A stretch of 64,000 nt of DNA. Source: Luteimonas sp. J29 (lineage in GTDB: Bacteria > Pseudomonadota > Gammaproteobacteria > Xanthomonadales > Xanthomonadaceae). Where the stretch lies: positions 137,663-201,662 of the forward strand of contig NZ_AWZR01000004.1 in the NCBI RefSeq assembly GCF_000472505.1, given 5' to 3'. The position numbers and the translations under genes are program-made. The notes beneath the pieces were generated by a model, which saw nothing but the letters and a program-made list of their open reading frames with translations, did no database searches and was not told the origin of the DNA. Below, piece by piece: positions 29,093 to 39,181 of the stretch. Position 1 is the first letter of the stretch. The number at the start of each line of letters is the position of its first letter.

Positions 29093-30102
29093 ACCAGCAC
29101 CTCGGCCTTGGCGGCGAGGGTGATCTCGCCGTTCTCGGCCATGCGCCGCACCGCGGCCAGGATCTCCTTCTGCGCCGCCTCGACCTCGGCCAGGCGCACC
29201 GGGCCGCGCGCCTCCATGTCCTCGATCAGGATCTGCGCCGCGCGCTGCGACATGTTGGAGGTGATCTTCTGCCGCACCCTGGCCTCGGCGCCGCGCAGCG
29301 CCAGCGCCAGCTGCTCGCTGCTGACCTCGCGCAGCACCGCCTGCATCGCGCGGTCGTCGAGGTCGGCGAGGTTGTCGAACACGAACATCAGGTCGCGGAT
29401 CTGCACGCTGAGGTCGCCATCGACCTCGGCGATCGCGGACAGCAGCGCCTCCTCCTGGCCGGAGTCCATGAAGTTGAGGATGTTGGCCGCGACCTTGACC
29501 CCGCCCACCGAGGAGGACTTGATGCTCTGGCTGCCCGAGAACTGCCGGGTCATCACCTCGTTGAGCTCGTTGAGCGCGTGCGGCGGGATGCCGTCGAGGG
29601 TGGCCAGGCGCAGCAGCACGTCCACCCGCACCCGCTCGGCCAGGCACTTGAGCACCTCGGCGGCCTGGTCGCCGTCGAGGTGGGCGAGCACGATGGCGAT
29701 GATCTGCGGGTGCTCGTTGCGCACCAGCTCGGCGATCGCGCGCGGCTCCATCCACTTCAGGGTGTCGAGGCCAGAGGTGTTGCGGCCGTGCAGGATGCGG
29801 TCGATCAGGCTGCTGGCGCGCTCCTCGCCCAGCGCCTGGGTGAGCACCGCGCGCACGTAGTCGTCGGCGCCGGCGCCCAGGCCGCTGGGCTGGGCCAGCA
29901 CGTCGACGAACTCGTCGAACACCCTGGCCACGGTCTCGCGGCTGACGCCGCCGACCGAGGTCATGGCCACGCCGAGCTTCTGCACTTCCTTGGCGCCCAT
30001 GTGCTTGAGCACCTCGGCGGCCTGCTGCTCGCCGAGCGAGAGCAGGACGATGGCGGCGCGCTGGACCCCGGTCAGGGGCGGTTCGAGCGAAGAATCAGCC
30101 AT
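29089..30102 (-). CDS. fliG: Flagellar motor switch protein FliG
   Basis: 337 residues. The N-terminal domain binds FliF. The middle domain contains the [13 protein letters not shown] segment. The C-terminal torque domain shows [20 protein letters not shown] with the charged residues that face the stator. A 30-residue C-terminal tail ([17 protein letters not shown]) is normal for the family. It overlaps fliF by 8 bp. FliG forms the upper C-ring and converts stator motion to torque. Confidence 0.97.
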   Translation of the reverse strand: MADSSLEPPLTGVQRAAIVLLSLGEQQAAEVLKHMGAKEVQKLGVAMTSVGGVSRETVARVFDEFVDVLAQPSGLGAGADDYVRAVLTQALGEERASSLIDRILHGRNTSGLDTLKWMEPRAIAELVRNEHPQIIAIVLAHLDGDQAAEVLKCLAERVRVDVLLRLATLDGIPPHALNELNEVMTRQFSGSQSIKSSSVGGVKVAANILNFMDSGQEEALLSAIAEVDGDLSVQIRDLMFVFDNLADLDDRAMQAVLREVSSEQLALALRGAEARVRQKITSNMSQRAAQILIEDMEARGPVRLAEVEAAQKEILAAVRRMAENGEITLAAKAEVLV

Positions 30103-31765
30103 CGGACGCCACCATGTCGCGGACCACCTGGGCCACCCGCCGCGGGTCGGTGCTGACCGCGGTGCGGGCGATTTCGAGCTTGTCGTCGAAGGTCATCGTC
30201 GCCGCCGGCAGTTCGCCGGCCGCGGCGGCGTGCGCCTGGGCCGGGGCCGACAGGCTGACGGTCGCGTCGTCCTGGAGTTCGCCGGCGGGGATCACGGTCG
30301 CGGTCGGGGTGCGCGCGCCGAGCAGCTGGCGCGAGGCCGGGCGCAGCACGGTGAGGATCAGCACCAGCACCGCCAGCCCGCCGAAGATGATGCGGCCGAA
30401 CTCGCGTGCGCGTGGGTGCTCCCAGAACGGGATCGAGTCGTCGGGCGCCTCGCCGGTGTCGCGCGCGAACGGCGCATTGACCACCGAGACCACGTCGCCG
30501 CGCGTGGCGTCGAAGCCGATCGCCTGCTGCACCAGGGTCTCGATCCGGGCCAGCTCGGCCTCGGTCAGCGGCCGGCCCTTCGCGGGCGCGGCGGCGTCGC
30601 CGGCGGCGCCCGGGGCGCCGGGGACGTGGTCCACCAGCACCGCGGCGGTGACCCGGCGGATCCGGCCCGGGGCCTGGCGGGTATGGGTCAGGGTGCGGTC
30701 GATCTCGTAGTTGCGCACCGCGCTGCGGCTGCCCGGGCCGCTGGCGGCCGCGGTGGCCGGCGCGGGCTCGGCGGCGGCCGCCGCCGCGGCCTCCGCGGCC
30801 TCCGGGGTGTTGCTGGCGCTGCCGGGCACGCCGCGCGCGACCGGTTCGGCGCCGAGGATGCCCGACTCGGAGATCTGCTCGCTGCGCACGATGGCCGGCT
30901 GCGGCCCGTAGCGCTCGCTGGCTTCCTCGGTCTGGGCGAAGTCCATGTCCACGCTGACCGTGGCGCTGACCCGGCCCGGGCCGGTCATCGGCTCGAGCAG
31001 CTCCTGGATGCGCTGCACGTACACCGCTTCCTGGCGCCGCTGCTGCTCGAACTGGCGCGCGCCCACCGCGTCGTCGCTCTGCGGGTCGGTGTTGGACAGC
31101 ATGCGGCCGAACTGGTCGACCACGGTGACGTTCTCGGCCGGCAGGCCGGGGATGCTGGAGGCCACCAGGTGCACGATCGCGCTGACCTGGCCCTGCTCGA
31201 GGGTGCTGCCGGCGCGCAGCTGCAGCACCACCGAGGCGCTGGCCGGCTCGCGCTGGCGGGTGAAGGCGGACGGCTTGGGCATGGCCAGGTGCACCCGCGC
31301 CTCGCGCACCGGGCGCAGGTTGGCGATGGTGCGGGCCAGCTCGACCTCCATCGCGTGCTGGTAGCGCGCGCTCTCGATGAACTGGCTGGTGCCGAAGCCC
31401 TGGTCGCCGTTGATCGTCTCGAAGCCGCCGGTGGTGCTGGCCGGCAGGCCGACCGAGGCCAGGGCCATGCGCGCCTCGCCGGCCTGGTCGACCGGCACCG
31501 CGAGCGCGCCGGTGGCCGGGTCGAGCCTGAACGGGATGCGCGCGTTGCGCAGCAGCTCCGAGGCCTCGGCGGTCGACTTGGCGTCGAGGCCGGCGTGCAC
31601 CGGCACGTAGTCCGGCTTCTGGGTCCAGGAGAACAGCCACAGGCCCAGCGCGATGGTCACCGCGACCAGGGCCAGCAGGCCGAGCTGGCGGACCAGCGGG
31701 ATGTCCTGCAGGCGGCCGAGTTCGCGCAGGTTCTCGGCGGCCTTGGGGAGTGCGATCACGCTCAT
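30095..31765 (-). CDS. fliF: Flagellar MS-ring protein FliF
   Basis: 556 residues. It has two membrane helices (about 28-46 and 443-465), periplasmic ring-building motifs between them (VPVHAGLD; ALASVGLPAS; ARTIANLRPVREARVHLAMP) and a C-terminal FliG-binding tail. The MS ring houses the export gate. It is the first gene of fliFGHIJK, 62 bp after fliE. No separate sigma-54 element was found in that gap, so it may be read from the fliE promoter. Confidence 0.97.
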   Translation of the reverse strand: MSVIALPKAAENLRELGRLQDIPLVRQLGLLALVAVTIALGLWLFSWTQKPDYVPVHAGLDAKSTAEASELLRNARIPFRLDPATGALAVPVDQAGEARMALASVGLPASTTGGFETINGDQGFGTSQFIESARYQHAMEVELARTIANLRPVREARVHLAMPKPSAFTRQREPASASVVLQLRAGSTLEQGQVSAIVHLVASSIPGLPAENVTVVDQFGRMLSNTDPQSDDAVGARQFEQQRRQEAVYVQRIQELLEPMTGPGRVSATVSVDMDFAQTEEASERYGPQPAIVRSEQISESGILGAEPVARGVPGSASNTPEAAEAAAAAAAEPAPATAAASGPGSRSAVRNYEIDRTLTHTRQAPGRIRRVTAAVLVDHVPGAPGAAGDAAAPAKGRPLTEAELARIETLVQQAIGFDATRGDVVSVVNAPFARDTGEAPDDSIPFWEHPRAREFGRIIFGGLAVLVLILTVLRPASRQLLGARTPTATVIPAGELQDDATVSLSAPAQAHAAAAGELPAATMTFDDKLEIARTAVSTDPRRVAQVVRDMVASDG

Positions 31766-31827
31766 GGTGGTGGCGGGCTCGGTGGGCGGTGGGTGTCAGG
31801 GAAGGGCGTGGGCGCGTCGGCGCCGGG

Positions 31828-32178
31828 TCAGATCGGCATGTTCATCACGTCCTGGTAGGCCTGGACGAGGCGGTTGCGCACCTCGACCGTGGCCCGGAAC
31901 GCGACCTGGGACTGCTGCATCGCGACCATCACCCGCGCCAGGTCGGCGCGCGGGTCGCCCAGTTCGAACGCCTGCTGCAGCGCGCTGGCGTTGGCCTGGG
32001 TCTCGTTGACCTTGCCGATCGCGTTCGACAGGGCCTGGGCGAAGCCGGGCGCCCTGGCCTGGCCGGCGCCGCCGACGTCGATCGCGTTCGACGGCGCGGC
32101 GTCGGCCCGGAGGGCGCCCGTGCGCATCTCGTGCGCGCGGATCTGGGACAGGATCGAGGAGATGGCGTCGGTGCTCAT
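31828..32178 (-). CDS. fliE: Flagellar hook-basal body adaptor FliE
   Basis: 116 residues with the FliE C-terminal signature (ARVMVAMQQSQVAFRATVEVRNRLVQAYQDVMNM). It links the MS ring and export gate to the rod and is an early export substrate. It has its own near-perfect sigma-54 promoter at 32213-32227 and follows fleQ, its likely activator, by 60 bp. Confidence 0.95.
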   Translation of the reverse strand: MSTDAISSILSQIRAHEMRTGALRADAAPSNAIDVGGAGQARAPGFAQALSNAIGKVNETQANASALQQAFELGDPRADLARVMVAMQQSQVAFRATVEVRNRLVQAYQDVMNMPI

Positions 32179-32212
32179 GGCCGGGCTGCCGTTCGTTGCT
32201 GCAGGGGGTCAG

Positions 32213-32227
32213 GCAAGTCCCGTGCCA
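32213..32227 (-). promoter_or_regulatory. Sigma-54 promoter of fliE (and probably fliFGHIJK)
   Basis: The minus strand reads TGGCACG-GGAC-TTGC, an exact match to the -24/-12 consensus. It lies in the 60-bp fleQ-fliE gap, with a predicted start about 23 bp above the fliE ATG. Confidence 0.88.
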
Positions 32228-32238
32228 CGGGGCCGCCG

Positions 32239-33722
<1,484 letters not shown>

Positions 33723-33726
<4 letters not shown>

Positions 33727-34127
33727 GACGAGGCCTCCGGTTCGTTGCCTTCGCCCCCGCGCGCGGCCAGGGCCTCGAGCAGGGGCAGTACTTCGTGGAT
33801 GTAGGCCAGCTTGCTGACGAAGGCGTCGGCGCCGGCGCGCATGGCGTGCTCGCGGTGCTCGCCGTCGTCGAAGTGGCTGGCGATGACGACGTAGGGGGGG
33901 TTGTCCTGGGCCTTGATCAGGCGGGTGGCCTGCAGGCCGCCCATCTCGGGCATGGCCAGGTCCATCAGCACCGCGTCCGGGCGCAGGACTTCGCACTGGG
34001 CCACGGCCTCGACGCCGTTGGCCGCGGTCCCGGCCACGGTCAGCCAGGGCAGGCGGCGCAGGTGGCGCATGGCCGCGGAGATGAAGCCGGCATGGTCGTC
34101 GACCAGCAGCACGGAAATCTGGCGCAT
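33723..34127 (-). CDS. vemR: Single-domain response regulator, VemR-like
   Basis: 134 residues, receiver only: acidic pair D10/D11, phospho-acceptor D56 ([11 protein letters not shown]) and K106 (VSKLAY). A Ser (VIASHFDD) stands where many receivers have Thr. The N-terminus resembles NarL-type receivers, but no DNA-binding domain follows. In Xanthomonas the gene between rpoN2 and fleQ encodes VemR, which modulates motility, exopolysaccharide and virulence through FleQ. The identical position supports the same assignment. The start ATG at 34127 overlaps the rpoN stop; a GTG at 34130 would add one residue. Confidence 0.82.
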
Positions 34128-35515
34128 CACACGTACTCCTGGCGGGCCTGGGGCGCGGCACGGTGGCGCGCGCGGGCCGGGCCGATCGACAGCTGGTCAC
34201 GATACTTGGCCACGGTGCGCCGGGCGATGCGGATGCCCTGGCGCGCCAGCAGGCCGGCGATGACGTCGTCGGCGAGCGGGGCGTTGGCCGGCTCGGCCTC
34301 GATCAGGCGCTTGACCATCGCCCGCACCGCGGCGCCGCTGACCTCCGCGCCCTCGAGCCGCACCGCGAACAGGCGCTTGAGCTCGAAGGTGCCGCGCGGG
34401 GTCTGGATGTACTTGCCGCTGACGATGCGCGAGACGGTGGACTCGTGCACGCCGATCGCGTCGGCGACCTCGCGCAGGGTCAGCGGCAGGATCGCCTCCG
34501 GGCCCTGGTCGAGGAAGCCCTGCTGGCGCTCGACCAGCACCTGGGCGGTGCGCAGCAGGGTTTCGTTGCGCATGTTGACGCCGCGCACCAGCCAGCGCGC
34601 CTCGTCGAGCAGGCCGCGCATCACCTGGTGGTCGCTGCCGGCCAGGGCGCGTTCGCAGTGCGGGGCGATGCGGATGCGCGGGGCGGCGCGGCCGGACAGG
34701 GCCACCCGCCAGGCGCCGTTGGCGCGCCAGGCGACGACGTCCGGGACGATGTGCTCGTCCTCGGCCGCCACCGGGGCCTGCACCGGGTGCGGGCGCAGCG
34801 ACAGGACCAGCGACACCGCCCGGCGCACCGCCTCGAGGTCGGCGCCGGTGGCGGCGGCGATCGCGTCCAGGTCGTGGCCGGCGAGCAGGTCGAGGTGGCG
34901 GTCGAGGATGCGCGCGGCCAGGGCCCGGGCATCGTCCTCGGGCAGGGCGCGCAGCTGCGCCGACAGGCATTCGCGGGCGTCGGCGGCGGCCATGCCCGGC
35001 CAGTCCCCGTGCAGCAGGCGGGTGCGCAGCACGCCGACATCGCCGGCGCGGTGCGGGAACGCGGCGCGGGCCGCGGCCAGGAGTTCGTCGAGCGGCTGCT
35101 CGAGGTAGCCGCGGTCGTCGCAGTGGTCCAGCCACCAGGCCGCGACTTCCAGGTCGGCGGCGTCCCAGTGCAGCGACAACAGGCGCAGCAGGCGCAGGCG
35201 CGGATCGCTGGACTCGCCGTCGGGGATCCGCAGGCTCGCGTCCTCGTCGCCGCCGCCCGTGCCGCCGCCCGACAGGAAGGCCGGGTCGGGCAGTTCGTCC
35301 CAGGCCGCGACCTCGACCGCCGCCGCCTCGGGCGTGGCCTCGTCCGCGTCCTCGTCCTCGACCTCTTCCCGTTCGAGCAGGGGATTGCGCTCGAGCGCCT
35401 GGCGCAGCTCCTGTTCCAGCTGCGGGGCGGTGAGCTGCAGCAGCCGGATCGACTGCAGCAGCTGCGGCGTCAGGTTGACCCCCTGGGTGATGCCGATGCG
35501 CAGGTTGGCCTTCAT
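34127..35515 (-). CDS. rpoN2: RNA polymerase sigma-54 factor RpoN (flagellar rpoN2 copy)
   Basis: 462 residues. Region I is Gln/Leu-rich ([23 protein letters not shown]). An acidic region II follows, then the core-binding domain, the HTH ([22 protein letters not shown]) and the RpoN box [10 protein letters not shown] near the C-terminus, whose final residue is D rather than the usual E. Being embedded with vemR and fleQ in the flagellar island matches the second rpoN copy of xanthomonads rather than the housekeeping rpoN beside ptsN. It directs the -24/-12 promoters listed here. Confidence 0.94.
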   Translation of the reverse strand: MKANLRIGITQGVNLTPQLLQSIRLLQLTAPQLEQELRQALERNPLLEREEVEDEDADEATPEAAAVEVAAWDELPDPAFLSGGGTGGGDEDASLRIPDGESSDPRLRLLRLLSLHWDAADLEVAAWWLDHCDDRGYLEQPLDELLAAARAAFPHRAGDVGVLRTRLLHGDWPGMAAADARECLSAQLRALPEDDARALAARILDRHLDLLAGHDLDAIAAATGADLEAVRRAVSLVLSLRPHPVQAPVAAEDEHIVPDVVAWRANGAWRVALSGRAAPRIRIAPHCERALAGSDHQVMRGLLDEARWLVRGVNMRNETLLRTAQVLVERQQGFLDQGPEAILPLTLREVADAIGVHESTVSRIVSGKYIQTPRGTFELKRLFAVRLEGAEVSGAAVRAMVKRLIEAEPANAPLADDVIAGLLARQGIRIARRTVAKYRDQLSIGPARARHRAAPQARQEYV

Positions 35516-35629
35516 CTTCCTTGCCTCCGTGCCGACTCCCCCGGTCGGCGAACGGATGCCATCGTGACGAGGGCGTGACGGAACCCGAATCAGGGCAAAC
35601 CCGGGTCCGGATCAGGCAAATCCCGGCCC

Positions 35630-35652
35630 GATGTCGGGGATTCCCCGACATC
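35630..35652. promoter_or_regulatory. 23-bp perfect palindrome upstream of rpoN2
   Basis: GATGTCGGGGA-T-TCCCCGACATC is perfectly symmetrical around one base. It lies 115-137 bp upstream of the rpoN2 ATG and 62 bp past the stop of the LuxR-type regulator. There is no T-run on either strand, so it is more likely an operator than a terminator. The binding protein is unknown. Confidence 0.5.
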
Positions 35653-35665
35653 GCGTCGTGTTTCC

Positions 35666-35708
35666 GACGCAAGGGGTTCGGAGGTGACGCGAGGTGACGC
35701 TTTGCGTC
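35666..35708. repeat. Tandem 10-bp repeat flanked by an inverted 7-mer
   Basis: GAGGTGACGC is repeated exactly head to tail at 35681-35700. The block is flanked by GACGCAA (35666-35672) and its complement TTGCGTC (35702-35708). It ends just after the LuxR-type regulator stop. It may be an operator or part of a transcript end. Confidence 0.45.
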
Positions 35709-35714
35709 AGCCGC

Positions 35715-36350
35715 TCAGGGGCGGTCGTGCAGGCGCAGGGCGATGCGCAGCAGCTCGCCGGCATTGCGGCAGCCGAGCGTTTCCATCATCCGCGCGCGGT
35801 GGGTTTCCACGGTCTTGACGCTGATGCCCAGGTCGGCGGCGATCTGCTTGGTGGTGCGGCCGGCGCCGAGCGCGTCGAGGATCTCGCGCTGGCGGCGCGG
35901 CAGCGCGTCGACGTTGGCCTCCCCGCGGGTTCCGTTGCGCAGCGCCTGCAATTGCGGTGCCGAAACGTGCGGGCTCAGGTAGGGGCGGCCGGCGGCGGCC
36001 GCGCGCAGGGCGATCTCGAGCTCGGCCGGCGCCGCCTCCTTGACCACGAAGCCCATCGCCCCGCGCGCCAGCGCCTCGCGCACGTGCAGCGCGTCGTCGT
36101 GCATCGACATGATGACCACCGCGGATTCGGGGCAGGTGCGGCGCAGTTCGGCCAGCGCGTCGAAGCCGCTGCGGCCGGGCATCGACAGGTCGAGCAGGAT
36201 GACGTGCGGCAGCGCCTCGCGGGCGCGGATCACCACCTCGTCGGCGCTGGCGGCCTCGGCCACCACCTCGATGTCCGCGAACGACTCGAGCAGGCGGCGC
36301 AGCCCGGCCCGGACCAGCGTGTGGTCGTCGCAGATCAGTACTCGCAGCAA
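35715..36350 (-). CDS. NarL/LuxR-family response regulator
   Basis: 211 residues from the TTG at 36350. The receiver domain (about 1-120) has the acidic pair in LICDDH, the phospho-acceptor in ILLDLSMPGRSG and Lys in VVKE. A LuxR-type HTH (about 145-205, RRQREILDALGAGRTTKQIAADLGIS) follows. The TTG has AGGGGG 5 bases upstream and gives the canonical receiver start. An ATG at 36407 would add 19 atypical residues. No partner kinase is adjacent. It lies between the fliD-pilZ unit and rpoN2, so it may be transcribed with either. The target genes are unknown. Confidence 0.85.
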   Translation of the reverse strand: MLRVLICDDHTLVRAGLRRLLESFADIEVVAEAASADEVVIRAREALPHVILLDLSMPGRSGFDALAELRRTCPESAVVIMSMHDDALHVREALARGAMGFVVKEAAPAELEIALRAAAAGRPYLSPHVSAPQLQALRNGTRGEANVDALPRRQREILDALGAGRTTKQIAADLGISVKTVETHRARMMETLGCRNAGELLRIALRLHDRP

Positions 36351-36435
36351 CTCGACCCCCTGTGTTTCCTTGCCGCCACGATAAGCCGCGTCGCGCGGCC
36401 GGCGCATGGCGGCCCAAGGATACGTGATCGGGATC

Positions 36436-36990
36436 TCAGATTTCCTGCTTCTGGCGCCGGCTCTCCGCGACCGCGCGGCGATGGATGCGGAACAGGTGGC
36501 GTTCGAGCGCGGACTCCAGGCCCGGCGGCATGGGATCGAAGCGCAGCCAGCAGCGCACGCCTTGCGCCCCCGCCTCGCGCGCGATCTCGGTCGCCGGCAG
36601 CACCAGGCTCGACGGCAGCCAGTCGGCCGGGCGCACGCGCAACAGCCCGACGCCGCCGGCGGGCGGATCGGGCAGTTCCAGGCAGGCGCCGCGCGCCGAC
36701 CAGGTCAGCGGCCGGACCGGGTCGCCGTCGTGCTGGCGCACCAGGCTGGCGACCAGGGTGGTGAGCAGGTCGAGCTTGGCCTCGACCCGCGCCAGCGCGT
36801 GGTCGTCGCCGTCGGGTTCCTCGGGGCGCTGGCCGTCCTCGAGCACCGCCAGCGCGCGCAGCAGCGCCTCGCCGCTGGCGGCGAGCGCGGGATCGGGATG
36901 GCGCGGGCGCGGCAGCACCGCCGCCGGGCGCAGCACCTCGCAGGCGAGGCTGTCGCCGAACAGCAGGGCGTCGGCCTCGGCCGGGGTCAC
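36436..36990 (-). CDS. PilZ-like domain protein downstream of fliDST
   Basis: 184 residues. A helical N-terminal half (about 1-85) precedes a C-terminal beta-rich region with a PilZ-like strand (LTWSARGACLEL, recalling the DxSxxG motif). Full RxxxR is not obvious, so c-di-GMP binding is uncertain. The end (LERHLFRIHRRAVAESRRQ) resembles the closing helix of PilZ proteins. A PilZ protein after fliS/fliT is seen in relatives with polar flagella. The start is GTG at 36990, overlapping the fliT-like gene as GTGA. Confidence 0.6.
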   Translation of the reverse strand: MTPAEADALLFGDSLACEVLRPAAVLPRPRHPDPALAASGEALLRALAVLEDGQRPEEPDGDDHALARVEAKLDLLTTLVASLVRQHDGDPVRPLTWSARGACLELPDPPAGGVGLLRVRPADWLPSSLVLPATEIAREAGAQGVRCWLRFDPMPPGLESALERHLFRIHRRAVAESRRQKQEI

Positions 36991-37268
36991 GCCAGCGCCT
37001 TCTGCCAGGCGCGCGCGCCGCGCTGGTCCTGGCCGAGCTTCTCGAGCAGGCGCAGGGCTTCGTCGCGCGCGGCGCGGATCTCGTCGGCCAGCGCGCGCTG
37101 GGCGTCGAGCAGCGCCTCGAGCGCCTCGCGCGGGGCATGGACGAAGTCCGGCGCGGCGCAGGCCGCGGCCACGGCCGCGTCGTGCTCGCGCAGCAGGGCG
37201 CCGGCCAGCTCCCAGTCGTCGGCCGCGATCGCGGCGCGCACCTGGTCGGCGGGCAGGGCCGGGATCAT
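36987..37268 (-). CDS. fliT: FliT-like flagellar export chaperone
   Basis: 93 residues, all helical, with no strong sequence signature. The assignment to FliT (export chaperone of the cap protein FliD) rests on size, helical content and position directly after fliD-fliS, with ATGA overlap to fliS. FliT is weakly conserved between genera, so a generic flagellar chaperone of other specificity is possible. Confidence 0.6.
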   Translation of the reverse strand: MIPALPADQVRAAIAADDWELAGALLREHDAAVAAACAAPDFVHAPREALEALLDAQRALADEIRAARDEALRLLEKLGQDQRGARAWQKALA

Positions 37269-37657
37269 GCGGCCTCCGTCGGCGCGATCGCCAGCCACGC
37301 CGATTCGATCTCGCCCAGCAGGTCGTCCACCTCGCGCAGCGGCGCGGGGTCGTTCTGCGCGTTGGCCAGCACCAGGCGGCGCTGGGCGTAGTCGTACAGC
37401 GCGGCCAGGCCGTCGGCGATCTCGCCGCCGGCTTCCATGTTGAGCGCGCCGTTGAGGCCGCCGATGATCGCGCTGGCATCGCTGATGGCCTGCGCCTTGC
37501 GCGGCAGGTCCCCGCGTTCGAGGCAGGCCGCGGCGAGGCGGGCGCGGTCGCGCGCACCGGCCAGCATCAGCGCGATCAGCTGGTGCGGGCTGGCGTCCAG
37601 CGCGGCGCTGGTCACCGCGGTCTGGCGGTACTGGTTGGCAAGGGCGCGCGCGTTCAT
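37265..37657 (-). CDS. fliS: Flagellin export chaperone FliS
   Basis: 130 residues. FliS hallmarks: the N-terminal NQYRQTAVTSA segment that caps the flagellin-binding groove, SPHQLIALMLAGARDRARLA, and a helical bundle including LNMEAGGEIADGLAALYDYAQRRL. It holds flagellin unfolded before export. It lies 2 bp after fliD. Confidence 0.95.
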   Translation of the reverse strand: MNARALANQYRQTAVTSAALDASPHQLIALMLAGARDRARLAAACLERGDLPRKAQAISDASAIIGGLNGALNMEAGGEIADGLAALYDYAQRRLVLANAQNDPAPLREVDDLLGEIESAWLAIAPTEAA

Positions 37658-37659
37658 GG

Positions 37660-39006
37660 TCAGGTCGTCTTGTTGTTGTTGAGGGCGGCGATCTGCTGGC
37701 TGAGGTAGTCGCTGCTGGTCTGGAGCGAGGTCAGCAGCACGTCGAGGGCGGTGAACTGGGCGCGGTAGCGCGCCTCGGCCTGGCTCATGCGGAAGTCGAG
37801 CTGGCTGCGCTGGGCCGCCAGGGCCTTGGTCCGCGCGTTGAGGTTGGCGGTGCGCCCGGCCAGCAGGCCCTCGTCGGGATCGACCAGGCGTTGCACCACG
37901 GCGTCGAGGCGCCCGGCCATGCCGTCGGCGCCGAACAGCCGCGCCGCGGCGCCGGGGTCGTCGGCCAGGCCCTTGTCGAACGCGGCCTCGTCGAGGCTGA
38001 GCGTGCCGTCCTTGGCGATCGCGATGCCGAGCGCCTTGAGGTCCATCACGCCGTCGCCGAGGATGTTGCGCAGGTCGCGGGTGGTGTTGCGCACCATGGC
38101 GTCGCCGTTGAGCGCGGCCGCGGTCTTGTTCGCCGCGTTGTACGAGGACACCTGGCCCAGCGCGCCCAGCGCCGCGTTGTAGGCGCTGACGAAGGCCTTG
38201 ACCGCGCTGCGCTGGGCGCCGGTGTCGCCCTCGACGCGCAGTTCGCGCACGGTGCCCGGTTCGGCCTTGGTGAGCGTGATCGAGACCTTGTCGATCAGGT
38301 CGGCGACGGTGTTGGACGGGCTGCTGCGCTCGATGCCGTCGACCTTGACCCGGGCGTCGGAGGCCGCCGCCAGTTCGGCCAGGCCGCCCGGGACGTCCGG
38401 GTCGAAAGCGAAGGCGGACAGGCCGCCGTCGCCGCCGCTGGCGGCGATGCGCAGCGCGCCGGCGCTGCCGGTGCCCAGGGCGTTGAAGACCAGGTGCGCG
38501 CCGTCGTCGCCGGTGACGATCGTGGCGCTCACGCCCTTGCCGCCGGCCGCGGCGTTGACCGCGTCGCGGATGCCGGCGAGGGTGTTGTTGGATTCGTCGA
38601 TCACCACCTCGAGGGTGGTGTCGCCGGTGGTGATGGTCAGGGTGCCGGTGCCGATCGCGGCATCGGCGGCGTGGGCGGCCGAACCGAGCTTGTGCGCGCT
38701 GGCGAGCGCGATCACCTCGATCTGGTAGCGGCCGGTCGCCGCGCCGCTGCCGGCGCTGGCGGAAAAGTTCGCGTCGGCAGGCACGGTGGCCTTGCGCGCG
38801 GAGAGATTCTCGCCCGAGGACAGGCCCTTGATGGCGGTGCCGAGCGCGGAGAACGCGCTGCGCAGCGTGCCGATGGCCGAGATCTGGGCATTGACCTCGC
38901 GTTCCTTGCCGGCGATGCGCGCCTCGGGCTGGGCGCGGTCGGCCGCGACCAGTTGCGCGACCATGGTCATGACGTCGAGCTTGCCAACGTTTCCGATGGT
39001 GGTCAT
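37660..39006 (-). CDS. fliD: Flagellar filament cap protein FliD
   Basis: 448 residues. The N-terminal FliD domain starts MTTIGNVGKLDVMTMVAQLV. A variable middle folds into cap domains, and a C-terminal coiled coil (FRMSQAEARYRAQFTALDVLLTSLQTSSDYL) is characteristic. It caps the growing filament and promotes flagellin insertion. It is separated from fliC by a terminator at 39140-39171, so it needs its own promoter. I could not identify one in the 175-bp gap. Confidence 0.95.
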   Translation of the reverse strand: MTTIGNVGKLDVMTMVAQLVAADRAQPEARIAGKEREVNAQISAIGTLRSAFSALGTAIKGLSSGENLSARKATVPADANFSASAGSGAATGRYQIEVIALASAHKLGSAAHAADAAIGTGTLTITTGDTTLEVVIDESNNTLAGIRDAVNAAAGGKGVSATIVTGDDGAHLVFNALGTGSAGALRIAASGGDGGLSAFAFDPDVPGGLAELAAASDARVKVDGIERSSPSNTVADLIDKVSITLTKAEPGTVRELRVEGDTGAQRSAVKAFVSAYNAALGALGQVSSYNAANKTAAALNGDAMVRNTTRDLRNILGDGVMDLKALGIAIAKDGTLSLDEAAFDKGLADDPGAAARLFGADGMAGRLDAVVQRLVDPDEGLLAGRTANLNARTKALAAQRSQLDFRMSQAEARYRAQFTALDVLLTSLQTSSDYLSQQIAALNNNKTT

Positions 39007-39139
39007 GGCGCGTGCTGCCCCTGGCGTGGTGGCGCCGTGGCCCGCGGGCGGCGTCCTGGCTGCGCGGCGGCAGGCAGGCGGTGCACGTTGGCTGCGGCGG
39101 AACGGAGATCCCGGGTCTTGCGGTCAGGCCGGAGAAGGA

Positions 39140-39171
39140 CCGCAGGGCGCGCCCGGAGCGACGCCCTGCGG
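39140..39171 (-). terminator. Terminator between fliC and fliD
   Basis: Inverted repeat CCGCAGGGCG / CGCCCTGCGG with a 12-base loop starts 11 bases after the fliC stop. On the minus strand it is followed by TCCTTCTCC, a T-rich tract. It would end the abundant flagellin transcript. Confidence 0.65.
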
Positions 39172-39181
39172 CCAATGTGCA

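Noticed and set aside
35630..35652. Rho-independent terminator of the LuxR-type regulator
   Set aside because: The stem is perfect, but no T-run follows on either strand and the loop is a single base. An operator is more likely.
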